DNA from: Zopfochytrium polystomum
Taxonomy: Eukaryota > Chytridiomycota > Chytridiomycetes > Chytridiales > Chytridiaceae
Assembly (NCBI GenBank): GCA_025765615.1
Contig: JAIVFJ010000017.1
Span: 372,001-436,000 of the forward strand
Length of the DNA: 64,000 nucleotides
Direction of reading: 5' to 3'
The notes under the pieces are model-generated. The model saw only the letters and a program-made list of their open reading frames with translations. It had not been told where the DNA came from and searched no databases. Position numbers and translations under genes: made by a program. Of this stretch, positions 36,750-48,066 are shown piece by piece (the first letter of the stretch is position 1; each line of letters opens with the position of its first letter).

Positions 36750-36922
36750 ATGGCTTTGGCCATCCCGCGAGCAAGTGGCGACCGCGCAGAAGAAATTGTT
36801 GAGCTCTTCTCCAATTTGCCACGGAAGTCGATCTTGCGCCCTTCCGACGCCAATAACGAGGAGGCAGATGAGTGGGATGATGTGTGGATATTCCTCGAGG
36901 CTGCTTTACTCAAGACCGCGTA
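36750..36922 (+). pseudogene. Possible third, strongly diverged copy of the unknown module
   Basis: A short open frame encodes a helix of the pattern G-(S/D)-x-x-(E)-E-(I/L)-(V/A) followed by Pro, a basic stretch, then DEWD and Trp with a hydrophobic end. That order matches the module at 35395-35530. Similarity is at pattern level only, with no long shared DNA blocks. Confidence 0.25.
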
Positions 36923-36925
36923 AAG

Positions 36926-38029
36926 AAGTACGGCGGATACTTTAAGGGGAAGAGCGCGTGCATTGTTAGTATTTGATTCCCTTCGTTCGAAGTGGTTGTT
37001 TCAGGGTTTGCAGTGGTATTCCTCAAGCAGGGGACGGTCGAAATGCCTCAATGTCTCGTGGGCAGAGCCCTTTCTTTGATTGTGCGTGAGGTAACACAAA
37101 CATTTGCATCGGAATGAGTCCCACCACTCAGTTTGGTCGATGTGGCTTGCAGGACGAGAGATATCGGCATTTCACTCTCAATCCCGTTTTCACTCTGTGT
37201 TACCGCATTAGGTTCATGCAGCGAGAACCAGAATTCGAAAGCTGCACGAAGGAGAAGGAGAAAGGCACTGTACACGGGACGCGCCTGCCGATCATGTTTA
37301 TTCGTGACGGGACAAAGTTTTCGAAGGAATCACAGCAGTCTGTGAGGCTGCTGCAAGTGATAGGGTTGAAGGAGGGAGAACATTGATGGGGCAGGGTACA
37401 AGCGGCTTTTAAGAAGGGAAAGGGGATCTGTTGAGCATCGGGAATTGTCACGGGGGGGGGAGAGTGTAGGGAGGTTTTAGGAAAGGGGCAAGGCGGCTGA
37501 CTGCTTTCAAGGGATACGTTTACGCGGTGCGAAAGATGTGGGACAGGGAATTCTGGAGATGTTTTCAGGTTCAGAGGGGAAAGTCAGACAGTGGGGGGAG
37601 GGGAAGTCGGGTAGTATTGATGCCATATCCTCATCAAGGTGAGGTGAGAAAATCCATTCGTGGATTGGTGCAGCGTTGTCAGGAGGTGGATAAGGGTTAG
37701 GGGGGAGTGTAGTCTTGAAAGCAGATTGATGAGGGAAACTGAACCAAGTTTCCTTCAGAAAGAGGGAGTATTCGAGGCGGATTCTTTGGAGGAGCAAGCG
37801 GGTGCAAGTGAGTAGTGATGGTAATGTTGGCGAGGCGGCAGTTGGGGAAGGAGGCGAATTTAAGGTCACGTCAACAAAAGATGCACAACTTCAAACGAAA
37901 AGAAATGGAGCACACCCGCTCGGATTAAGGGCAACACGATTTGCTGTTTGGCAGGAGCGGGAATAGCGAGAGCTATGGCAATCAAGAAAACCACAATAAA
38001 TCAGTCGCAGCTGACACGCCGCTGACTGC
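36926..38029. other. Gene-poor stretch upstream of the KH gene's 3' end
   Basis: About 1.1 kb. A 90-codon plus-strand frame (37114-37386) and a minus-strand frame (37507-37869) are open but have no recognisable domain. The plus strand is markedly G- and purine-rich from about 37360 to 37860, with a G-run near 37451. Confidence 0.4.
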
Positions 38030-39557
38030 CTAGTAATCGTCGCCCTCGTCGGCGGCAGCAACACGCCTTTGACGTTCCCACTCCAACTGGCTGTGTAGCA
38101 TCTCCAGAGCCTTGGCGTTCGCAGCAGCTGTGCCAGTGATGGTGATAGTGCGTTCAGCGTTAGCGCCATCGGCGGAGATGTCTGACACACGCAGCTTGGC
38201 GTTGGATTGCCGTCGAATGGCATTAATGAATGTTCCTCCCTTGCCGATCACACAACCAACCATATCTGCAGGAATTGTGAGAGTCTGCGTATGTTCGCCA
38301 GAGGCGGCCACAGCGGGGGCGGAGGTGGTGCTGCCGTGGAAGGAACTGCTTGGGCGGCGATTAGCGGAGGAAGAAGAACTGCTGTAAGTATACACGTAGT
38401 TGATGTTGTTCGTTGTAGAGAATGCACTGTATGGGCTTGACTTGTTCCCATGACCATTGCTGTGCTCTCCACCGTGACTACTCCGACGGTTGCGCCTTTC
38501 GACAAAGTTGCCGTCGGTTGGAGACCTATTCTCGTACTCACGAGATTCTCTCGATGGCGGCGCATCGTCAAATCGGCCTGTGCGAGGGAAAGATCCATAT
38601 GCGGAGGAGCTGTTGAGTCGCGTTTGAGGATTGTAGAGGATAGTTCCAACCGCGCGTTCGATGTCATGAAGTATGCATTCCGCGATGTTGAAGACTGCGA
38701 TTTTAATGGATTCAACAAGGCCAAAGACCTCTATTATGCGTTCGGTGGACTGAGGAAGCATGTCCTTTGAGATGACTAGTTTGGCGCCCGATTCTTCCTG
38801 AATCTCCTTAATTTTGGCCCCACCTTTGCCGATGATCGAGCCCATCAGCTGATGAGAAACAAGAAGACGTATGGTAGTGCAATCGGCATACACTGGTGGT
38901 TGAGGGTTGGAAATCGGGCTGTCCAGAAGATGCTTCGCGATAAGCGAAAACGCCTAAGAAGAGACCGGCAGGAGAGGTTAACAACTGGGCGATATTGGCG
39001 CTACAGGTTACCTTCGCAACACCCAAAGTGGTTCCTGAAATGGTCAAGATCCGTTCCGAGACTCCGGTCAGTACTTTGCTTACTCCGGCTTTAACGTTGG
39101 TCTCGGTGCGAATGTCCGCAACGTTTTTGCCACCCTTGCCGATGATAACACCAGCTTCTTTGGTCGTAACCAGAGCTCGCAGCGTCACATTATCTGGTGG
39201 GGGTTTGGAGTCCGTGGAGGTTGGGGCAACCGTCGTTTTGGCGGGAGACTTCACTTCAGTTGAGGTTGGTGTGGGTTTCAAGTCCGACTGATCCACGTTG
39301 TCCTCCTCCTCCTCTTCAAGCTCCTCATCGTCATCTTCTTCGTCTTCATTGGCCACATCGGGCTGAGCAGGTTGGAGGGAGGAGGCAGACTTGGCTGGAG
39401 GTTGCACAGCTGACGAGAAAAGGAGGGATGTCGGGGCAACGGAGTAGGAGTTGTGCGGTTGGGGTGGTGGGGTTTCAGGATTGAGAGTAAGCCCGGTGAG
39501 GCGGGCGAGATGGTCTGTCGCGAAGGAGTACGCTGAAGATGAGTCCGCAGGCCCCAT
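38030..39557 (-). CDS. Triple KH-domain RNA-binding protein (PCBP/NOVA-like)
   Basis: Two exons, 39557-39012 and 38953-38030, joined by a 58-nt intron in frame; 489 residues. The N-terminus (about 1-135) is low-complexity with an acidic Glu/Asp run. Three KH domains follow, each with its GXXG loop: VIIGKGGKNVADI in KH1, SIIGKGGAKIKEI in KH2 and CVIGKGGTFINAI in the C-terminal KH3. KH2 and KH3 are separated by a Ser/Asn/Gly-rich linker. Such proteins bind C- or pyrimidine-rich RNA and act in splicing, stability or translation; the exact orthologue in yeast (PBP2/HEK2 type) cannot be fixed by eye. The intron falls inside KH1 after GVAK and is followed by AFSLIAKH, completing its last helix. Divergent from HSF. 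Confidence 0.9.
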
Positions 39558-39730
39558 AGTTCAACACAGGCACGAAGATCTGGGGAGAGCTGCAAGGTGT
39601 CGACTTGTCAAGATGTCCTTTGGAAGGAGGAGCGAACCTCGCTGGTGAGAAGACGAGGAGGGACAGGCGATTACGACAAGCGGAGACGGACGGCACGGGA
39701 CTCCAAATGGATCGGGTGGTCGACTCTGCT

Positions 39731-39776
39731 TGGGCGGGCAGGCGGGCGGGCGGGCGGGCGGGCGGGCGGCGGCGGG
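39731..39776. repeat. (GGGC)n tract, potential G-quadruplex
   Basis: About ten G-runs of three spaced by single C or CA on the plus strand, the pattern expected of a G-quadruplex-forming sequence, in the KH/HSF promoter. Confidence 0.85.
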
Positions 39777-39930
39777 TTGAAACGGCTGGGTGGCTGGTGG
39801 TGGGGGATGGGAGGTTGCACTCGGAAAATTCTCTTTCCCTCTTTTCGATCCCCTCCACAGCAACAGCGACGACGAAAATTTTAAGTACTAACTTGTCTGG
39901 GGGTGGTCGTTCTGGCTGGCTCGTGACATC

Positions 39931-39949
39931 ACGAAATCACGTGTTTCGT
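39931..39949. promoter_or_regulatory. 19-bp dyad centred on a CACGTG E-box
   Basis: ACGAAA and TTTCGT arms flank TCACGTG. CACGTG is the canonical site for bHLH factors. It ends 11 bp before the HSF start codon. Confidence 0.5.
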
Positions 39950-39960
39950 TGGCAGCAGGA

Positions 39961-42324
39961 ATGGATCCCACCTCGCCCAAGCCAGCAGATCGCCCCCCAG
40001 AACGAGCGACACCGCCGACGACGATGACAACTGCAACAGCCGCCCAACAACCAAGCATACTTCAGCAACTCGGAGCCGCTGCCGCGATTGCGGCTGCTAA
40101 CCTCTCTATATCACCTCCCCGTCCATCGTCTTTTGCTGCAGCCAAGCGCAAACGTTCGCTCGCCAGTGCAACCGCCGCGGCCTCCCCTGCGCCAGTATCA
40201 TCCGCAACAACAACATCCGCACCACGATTGACTACTCCCCAAACGACCATCCCCATCATCTCTTCACCTTCACCGTCGGTGCTTTCGTTGGATAATTCAG
40301 CTGAGACTCCGGCAGCAATGATTGTTCCTTTCAGCGACTCCGGCAGAGCCAACAGCGGATCGATGGGGAGCCCCAGTCTTGCTGCAGCAATCAACAACGT
40401 ACCTGAGAAAAAAGTGACCTCAACAGCAAAGAAGGCTGTGCCGGCGTTTCTGAGTAAACTTTACACGTGAGTTCACTTATGCACGACACATAGCTTTCTT
40501 TAACGCAGCGGCAGTATGGTTACTGAAGGCTCCTCCAATCTTATTCGGTGGTCCGACGACGGTCAGTCATTCATTGTGGAGGACCACGAAGGCTTTGCAC
40601 GGGAGGTGCTTCCACGCTATTTCAAGCACAACAACTTCTCGTCCTTTGTCCGACAGCTGAATATGTACGGGTTCCACAAAGTACCGCATCTCCAGGCAGG
40701 CTCACTAGTTCTAGATGTGGAACCGGAGCACCTAGAATTCGCGAACCCGCATTTCCAGCGAAACCAACCAGATCTTCTCGCACTTGTAACTCGAAAGAAA
40801 GGTTCTCTTGTTGACCGTGGGGAGGAGGGCCAAGTCGACGCAACAGCGTTGCTTCACGAAATTGCAGCGATCAAGCGGCATCAATTGGCGATCAGTGCCG
40901 ACATGAAGAGCATACAGCGCGAGAATCAAGTTCTATGGGCAGAATCAATGGCGATCAGAGAGCAGCATAGGAGACAGCAGCAAACAATCGACAAGATTTT
41001 ACGGTTTTTGGCCTCCGTTTTCTCCTCTCGAAAACGCGGAGGACCTATTTTGCAAACACCGAGTCCAAAACGGAAAAAGTCGAACTTGCTGCTGAGAGAG
41101 TCAGGGGAAACTCCAGAATTGGAAGACGATTACGTCCGGCACCTTTCGTCGCCAAAAGCTGTGGAATTAGTGGACGTGGATGAAGAAGGCCCTATCCATA
41201 TCTCCTCGCTCCAATCAGACGCGAACTTGGACCTCTCGTCGTCATCCACGGTCTTGGCCGATGGCAGTGGTCTTTGGGACACGAGCTTTTTGGGGGACAG
41301 TGAAGTGCACAATGGTGAGACATCAAACACTTTGCACCTGTCTGTTGCTTAATTTTTCTCTCCAGACGCGAGCTCCCAAATCTTTGACTTGATCCGCAGT
41401 CCTAATTTGTCTTTATCTACTACGTCCATGCCTGCACCGTCCTCAGCTCCCACGGTAGTAAGCAGCAATAGGAATATGGGTCAAGGTGTGTCAAACTCAC
41501 TAGCGGCAGCAGGAGCACAAGCTGGTCCACCTGGATCGGCTGGCGTTGCCAGGAGCACCGCAGAACGATTCGCCCTGATCAACCAAGCGACGAAGTCTCT
41601 GCAAGAAGACATGGAGCTTTTGGACGAACGTCTCGATTTGTCGGCGGCCCTTCTCGGGGTTGATCCATCGATGTTTTCCCTCGATTCCGATGGTTCTCTT
41701 TTCCACCCTGACCAGAGATACATGCTCGACAACACGGCATCCGCAAATCCCTCGGAGGGCATGTCGGCACCGATTCCGCCTTCGCGGCCCCCTCTGAGTC
41801 GACCGAGTGCAAAAGCTGCTCCCATGGCACTCCCGTCACTGGCTGAATCTAAGTCGGTGTCTGTGCCGGACATCAGCAACGCAGCAAACCTCAACCTTCC
41901 AGACATTGCAGCGATCCTGAACAACCTCACTCAGCCACTGCCGCCAGCAGACCAAGAATCTCTCCTCGCCTTACTCAAGCAGCACATTTCTCAACCGGGA
42001 AATGGACCTTCGCAATCGTCGTCATCGGCGGCGTTAAGTGGGCTGACTCGAGATAGAGGCAACAACCAGTCCGTGAATGCGCCGTCAGTGGACGCGTTCC
42101 GGAGGCTCTTGACAGGCACTGCACCTGCGGCCAAGACGCCTTCTCTGGCAGAGACTGCGGAAATGGCCGGCCTGTCAAGCATCACGGAGATTGCACCATT
42201 GAACCGTGGAGCCTTGCCGTCGGCCGCGAACACCGATGACGACGATGACGACATAATGAAGCTGGTAATGGAAGACGGAGACTCGCTCGCGGATTTGGGG
42301 TTACTCGAAGGGCTTGAAAATTGA
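39961..42324 (+). CDS. HSF1: Heat shock transcription factor
   Basis: Trimeric activator that binds nGAAn repeats in chaperone gene promoters. Exons 39961-40466, 40515-41314 and 41366-42324 give 754 residues. A long Ala/Ser/Pro/Thr-rich N-terminus precedes the winged-helix DNA-binding domain (about 161-262), with [39 protein letters not shown] as recognition helix region, and [10 protein letters not shown] Gln/Glu/Ile-rich heptad segment (about 285-335) is the trimerisation coil. A basic KRKK patch follows it. The C-terminus is acidic (DDDDDD) with a [13 protein letters not shown] amphipathic end, a plausible activation domain. Intron 1 falls inside the DNA-binding domain just after KLYT. Start: ATG at 39961, the first in frame. 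Confidence 0.95.
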
Positions 42325-42562
42325 TCCCGCTTGTATGATTGTTGAATCTTGTGACATGCACTAAACCCTCCTCGCGCAAACGTCGCGAAATTAGTAAAGT
42401 GAACACGAGGGTCTCCCTAAGCGCATCTCTTTTTTGGATGAAGCACCATTTCACTGTGTCAACTAAAAGGCGCGGAGCGACTTACGCAACCGCCACAGCG
42501 TTTGCTCGAAGGTTCCACAAAACGCGCGATCCTCACACCCGCACCAAAAAACCAGCCGCCGC

Positions 42563-42564
<2 letters not shown>

Positions 42565-42594
<30 letters not shown>
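42565..42594. repeat. (CT)n microsatellite abutting the C2 gene stop codon
   Basis: About 15 CT units on the plus strand, ending at the TAA (minus strand) of the C2 gene, so they lie at the very start of its 3' UTR. Confidence 0.95.
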
Positions 42595-42597
<3 letters not shown>

Positions 42598-43223
42598 GAC
42601 TTGACGGAGACGGCAACGTCCAGGAAGCCGTTCGGGGTCATGTCCAGCGCGCTAGCGAACAGCGTCAGCGCGTGCGCCTCGGTGTGGCCGGGGTGCAAGT
42701 GGCTGAAATCCAGCTTCGCGTATCCGATGCCCTTGTGAATGTTCAGGATTCCTTGGTCGTAGACGTGGAAGTGGATCACGCGCTCGTTCGGCTCGTAGTT
42801 GCTGTGTGGAGATTCGAGATGGAGTTGGGAGGAGGCACGTGCCTGGTTAGATTGATTTGGATGGCGGGAGTCGGTTTTACATCGTGAATTTCTCGTTCCA
42901 GATGGGCACGGCCGACTGGATGACGGACGTCTTTTGCTTGGTGTGCTCCGCAACGTAGAACTCGACGCACGCGTCGTTCTGGCCTGCGTTGTGTTGAAAG
43001 GGTTGGAGTGGGCATGACTGTGGGTCAGGGACGGCATTGGAGGGCCGCATGGCGGGTGTGATGGGGATGCAACAAGTAGGGTTTGGGGGGCAACGGAGGG
43101 TTTCGCAGAAACAGATGGATTGACGAAGGGAGGGAGGGAGGTGATGGGTCCTTCCACTTCACTGAAGAGATCCTTCTTGTTTAAGTTCCTCGCGTAGATG
43201 ACAGTAAGCTCGATGACGCCCAT
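42594..43223 (-). CDS. Small single C2-domain protein
   Basis: Three exons, 43223-43163, 42983-42881 and 42801-42594, give 123 residues with matching phases. The whole protein is one C2 domain: GVIELTVIYARNLNKKD as strand 1 and the first loop, NDACVEFYV, TSVIQSAVPIWNEKFT, then FHVYDQG before the last strands. C2 domains bind membranes, often with calcium. The loop Asp set is partly present (DLFSQND, VYDQG), so calcium binding is uncertain. Length and layout resemble small stand-alone C2 proteins of fungi and plants. The gene converges on HSF. Confidence 0.85.
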
Positions 43224-44015
43224 GACTGAATGGTTTGCTAGCTGACCGGACTGGCTTCTTGTGGTTTTCTTTTGGTTGGGCCGCCGAATGGGTGGCGTCG
43301 CAAGGGATTGCTCTGATTGGTGGTGGTGGGTGGTGGCTTCTACCCTCGTCGCACTGAATCGAAAAACAATGCAGAACACGTCAGTCAAACATCATGCATG
43401 TAGGGCGCACCCGCAAACGTATTCAAACATATGTACAATAAATCGCAGTCGCCAAAACTCAATATCAATACGGCTTCTTTTACATTACGTCGATGAGGCT
43501 TTAAACAGGTGAAACCGCCTGTACTTCCCTAACTGTCCTTCCAAGTTATGAATACCACATTCTTTCTTGGTCTGTTCAGGAGATAATAACTTCATCTAAT
43601 TCCTGAAACTTTGTCGATTTTTCCTACCGGGCAGGTAGAGAAAGTAACGAATGAAATTTGCGTGGAGGATCGTCCCTTGAAGTAAATGAGCGACTAGTAG
43701 TGGGAAGCTGAGCTTTTTTCTGCTTTATCCCTCGGTAACATTCGAAAACAAAGAGGCATGTCCGCTCATCATAGAGTGGGTTTTTGCGGTGCGCGTTTCA
43801 CTTTACAATTTGCTAACCAGAACGCATGTTGTTTTGGGAGGGTCGCAACAGTGTGCAGGGGGAAAACAAGCAAGGCTACAAAACATGTTGACATTTTACA
43901 AGCTGGCCTTCTCACCAGGCAGAAGGTTTGGACGGTAAAAAGAGGCCAAAGCCGGAAAGGGGGGATGGGGGAATCGTAATTCAAACAAGCTTCAGAATAC
44001 AACCCGGAGTGGGGA
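43224..44015. other. Intergenic region upstream of the C2 gene
   Basis: About 800 bp between the C2 gene's start and the 3' end of the ERT1-like gene. No gene or notable repeat is seen. Confidence 0.5.
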
Positions 44016-47000
44016 TTAGACAAAGTGAAAAGTGCCCCTCACACACAGGGGATCCCCGTCGACTTCGCTTCGCATGACAGTAAACGAGAGCACGCACTCC
44101 ATTCGCTCGCCGCCGCGCCGCCGCCTCCTTCCTGCAGCCGGTGCCCCACGAGCAACGGCGCCGTTCTCGTGACGGCCTCGATCGCGCCACGACCCGTCCG
44201 GGTTGACGCCAAAGTCTTCGTCCTCGTCGTCGATGCGGTCAAACAGCGCCGCGTCGGTGTCGTAGCCGCTGCCAGGACCGTCGTCCGCGTACGAACAAGG
44301 GATTCCGCACGTCGGGCAGCTGGTTTGGCGACTGAACCGTGTTGGGTTGGTGGGGACGTCTGCGGCGGAGCCCCAACCCCACCACGGGATGCGGAGCACG
44401 CACCGACGCATAATGGTATCGCACCTTCTGTCGTTGCTGCTGTCGCTGGCTCCGCGTTGGTGAGGCTGTGGTGATTGGGCGTGGGAGGCATGGGAGAGGG
44501 GTATCGCCGAAGAAGTTGATTGAGGGAAGGCAGCAGCGAGGAAGAGGGACCAGTAGGCCGTTGCCGAGTCTTCAGTCATCAACTCATACACAGTCACGGC
44601 TCTAGGCTCCTCCATGCAGCTCCTGCTTTCAATTGCGCAGTCACACTCACTCACTCCGGTGGCTGATTGGCCGTTTCCTTGAGGTCGTGACTGATGCGCA
44701 ACACCGTGCGTACCACTAAACCTTTCGTTTTGGAAGTGACCCGCATCGCGGCCTCCATATGAACACTTGCAGTGATAGCCTTTTCTGCTCGGGTTGAGGG
44801 CTTCCCAGGGCAAGCCAAGTACCTCGGCCAAGGAAGCTGAGCCCGAGAGGACCTCTCCCGTCCGTCTCCATACCGCGGTCTTTGGCATTGAATCAGGGTA
44901 CTGAGAGCTGTGCGAACGAGTGCTCAGGCAGTGAACGCGATGGTAGGCAGCTCTCTCGCCTGCGACAATCGAGCTGAGCTTCGACTCCAACAGAAGCGAT
45001 TTCAAGTTTGTCTTGCGAGAAGTGAAATCATGGAAGGAAAGCATTTCCATGAGAAGTCTCCGGTTTTCGATTGAAAAAGTGTTCGCTGCGTAGTCTTCGA
45101 GAAGCCCGATTGACTGAAACACAAATCATTAGCCGACTAAGACAAAATAGGCATCATAAAGCCACTGGCTACACGGCTTACCGCAGCCTCATCGAACTGC
45201 CAGTGCTTAAATTCGCCAGTTTTCACAACCCTCTGCCCAACCTGGTCTTGATGTGGAATCCCAGCATCTGAGCTAAGGCTTTCTCTGCTGCATACCATAG
45301 CCCGTTCGTTCGGCGTACGGATCCTCTTTCTGGTGTTGGCGCCGTCCGGATATTGTTGAGAGAGCCGGTTTCGTTCTTCACGCGTCTCCGCCGTGACGCC
45401 GTGAGACAACGGGTTGTATGCTCCCCACCACCAAGGCTTTTCGTTTCCATCAGCATTGTATGGGTCGGGAAAACCCCGTGAGTTTGTTGAAGAGCTCTGG
45501 ACGCCTTTCCATCCATCATTTTGCGATGGCGTAAGTTCGCGACCCCATTCCTGGTTGTCTCTCGAATAATTTCGAACTGATGGGGGGCCTGCAGCAAACT
45601 TATCTGGCCATAATTTCCGCTCAACTCCGTTGATTTGCTGCTCGGCCCCAACCCCTTTTGGAGCTTTGAAGACGCGTGCAATGTCATCGAAAAACGTGTC
45701 CGATGAGTTCAGAGACAGAGACTGTGTTTCTTGTCGCAGCGTTGTCTCAAAAACCTGAGTACGTCCTGGAGTATTGTCTGCAGAATACGGAAGTCCCACA
45801 GGAGAGCTCAAGTTTGAGAACCTGATCGAGCCGTTAGAACCACCTTCGGCGCTCGCCTGAAGAGATTGCGACGGTGACGCGTTTAGGGGTGATTTGAAGT
45901 ATTGCGGGTGCGGTGGCAATGTGGAGCGGGTATTTGAACCAGGCAAGAGACCACTGAGTCGCTTGCCATGGTTCCGAAAGCCGGTAAATATTGTGGTAGG
46001 GCAGTCAGGGATCGGTCGTCGCTGGTTGACGGAAGCACCAGATGACTGCGACGAACGAGAGCCCGATTTGATACCTTCTGATGAAGATCCCAGCTCCTGT
46101 TGCACAGCATCCGTTACCACCAAGCCTCCTGTCCTCAGAGAACCACTTGAAGGTATGACGACAAGTTTTTCAATTCCGGACTTCGTGTTGTTGGCTGGGA
46201 CTTTTCGTGGGGCATCGACGCACAAATGCGCTACACCGCGCTTGATGCAGCGCGCGCAAGGCCTCTCGTCTTCACACGAAACATGAGATTTCTGGCAGGA
46301 TACGCAGGCGTTGCTGGCTTTTCGCTTTTTTGGTTGATCTGGAGTTGCCTGAATAGCACTGGCAATTTTGGAAGCCAGACTAAGGGCCGCGCTCTCGGTT
46401 GCAGCGGATGGCGTGATGGCAGGGGCAGTATTCTCACTGCTATTTGCATCGTGGTCGATCTCCTGCGGTTTGGGCGGACTCAAATCGTCCAGAGCCCCGA
46501 AGTCTGCTGACATTGGCGTCACCGTTTCTTGGTCCATCCTTGATGGTGAAGTCGGTGGAACAACGCCCAACATTCCGAGCCAGGATGTCGTGGTTTCGTC
46601 AGCGGTTTCAGCAGTCACCATGGGTCCGGCCGATGAGTGCACAAGCGTGCTTCCATTACCGGACGAAAGCTGTTGCTGAACGACTGACAATTCAGTATCA
46701 CTGTCAGGTACTGGAGCTTCCTTGAAATTTTGGTCTTGATCTGACCTCGACAAGGGTTGTTGGGAGGCTTCAGCTGCTGGGGCTGGCAGCGAGTTCGCAA
46801 CTGACGGTGCCATAAACTTGGCGAGCAGGCAGTCGAGACCCTCAATTGGCAGGAGGCCGTCCACTACAGCCTCGTGTTGGGACTGGGAAGCGGCTGTATG
46901 ATTGATGAATTGGGGCTGCAGCACACTGGAAGACTGAAAAAATCGACCCAGCGGCGGATGAAAATATGCGAGTTGCTGCTGAGGATGTAGGAGCGGCTGG

Positions 47001-47368
47001 GGGAGACTCGGATGATTTGGAAGCATTTCGCGCCTTCCCGCAATGATGGCGGGACCCTGCGTTGGAGGGAAGTGCTGCGCTCCTTCGGTCAAGGACGGCC
47101 GCTCGAGTGTGCTGCTCGGCCCCCTTTCCCGTCCCTGTCCTTGTCCTCGTCCCGGTGGTGGTCCCAGTCCCGATCCTGCGGCGCGACTGCCGCCGGAAAG
47201 AAGTTGCCAGTGCAGGAGGGCGCGTGGATCCAGCGGATCGAGGGTCGCGCCGACAGGCCACGGTGCCGATGGCGACAGGGTCGAAGAAGGATCGAAGGAT
47301 TCGGGAGCGCCGCCGCCGCCGCCGCGGCTGTGCCCGCACCCACCGCCGTCGCCATCGGGTTCGTTCAT
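44016..47368 (-). CDS. Zn2Cys6 transcription factor with PAS-like region (ERT1/RDS2/AcuK type)
   Basis: Exon 1 47368-45182 and exon 2 45113-44016 give about 1094 residues. A long Gly/Pro/Gln/Ser-rich N-terminus leads to [13 protein letters not shown] and a full binuclear zinc cluster with spacing C-x2-C-x6-C-x5-C-x2-C-x8-C (about residues 353-380), including PCARCIKRG and HLC, the ERT1/RDS2 signature. Exon 2 has [10 protein letters not shown] and [14 protein letters not shown], matching the PAS-like domain of that family, and a C-terminal [12 protein letters not shown] strand. Family members control gluconeogenesis and non-fermentable carbon use (known for ERT1, RDS2 and AcuK). About 100 residues between these PAS parts (44790-44610) look unlike coding and may be an unrecognised intron or an insertion. 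Start: first in-frame ATG, just after a T-rich leader. Confidence 0.88.
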
Positions 47369-48066
47369 TTTTTTTTTTTTCTTCTTTTTTCTTTCTTTCT
47401 TTTCCTTTCTTTTTTTGGGGTTTCACGTCTGTTTTCGTTATCGCTGGTCAGGTTGGCTCCGCTTCTTCGCGGTCCCGAGCACCCGAGGCTTAACAAAGCG
47501 CGAAAGGCCCCATAGCACTCGGTCGCGTTGCGCTCGCTTGCGTGGGTGCCTGCTGGAGAAAGGTGATTGATTCGCAGCCAGCCAGCTCCGTTTGGATCTC
47601 CTGTCCCGCATTCTTGTTCCCAGCCTTACTACACCTTTGTATAGGCACTTTTGCGCTGGGGCTCCTTAGTCACAGATTCTGTGAAAAATTGCACGTCTCG
47701 GAACACCCTTTGGTTTTGTTGGATGAGTCTTTTGATTGTGCACCAAAATGAGGAAGGGTCGCAGTGAATATCTGCCGCGGGGGAACTAAAGCAGCAGGAA
47801 ATCCCTTCCGTTGCACAAGTGTTTCACACTAAGCCCACCCGATCTAATAGCGACGATGAAGGTAGAGCGCTTGAATTTCCTCTACCGCTTAAAAAGCAGG
47901 TGATCGTGGGTAAAGTGAATGACGCTGTGAGTTTCATCGTGGCTGAACCGACGTAATGCGAGTGACGATGGCACGAGTGGTGGATGTGAGAATAATGTCG
48001 TGATGGTCGTGCCAGGAACAAGCAGCTGAGTGGAAATAAAATGAAAAGCAGGACAATTAGCTACCA
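47369..48066. other. Intergenic region between DUF155 gene and ERT1-like gene
   Basis: About 700 bp. A long T/C-rich tract (47368-47420 on the plus strand) adjoins the ERT1-like start codon and would be an A/G-rich leader on the coding strand. Nothing else is recognised. Confidence 0.5.

Larger units (their letters stand above)
39558..39960. promoter_or_regulatory. Shared divergent promoter of the KH gene and HSF
   Basis: 403 bp separate the two start codons. It includes the GGGC repeat tract at 39731-39776, a GAAnnTTC pair (GAAAATTC) near 39827 that could be half of a heat shock element, and a dyad with E-box at 39931-39949. Assignments beyond the visible sequence pattern are inference. Confidence 0.5.

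Noticed and set aside
37114..37386. 90-codon plus-strand frame with an ordinary-looking composition
   Set aside because: Not enough to call a gene: no domain, no neighbouring exon and no conserved motif. It is mentioned only in the description of the gene-poor stretch.
47012..47570. Plus-strand open frames of 140-175 codons opposite the ERT1-like N-terminus
   Set aside because: They are antisense shadows of Gly/Pro/Arg-rich coding sequence and a poly(T) leader.
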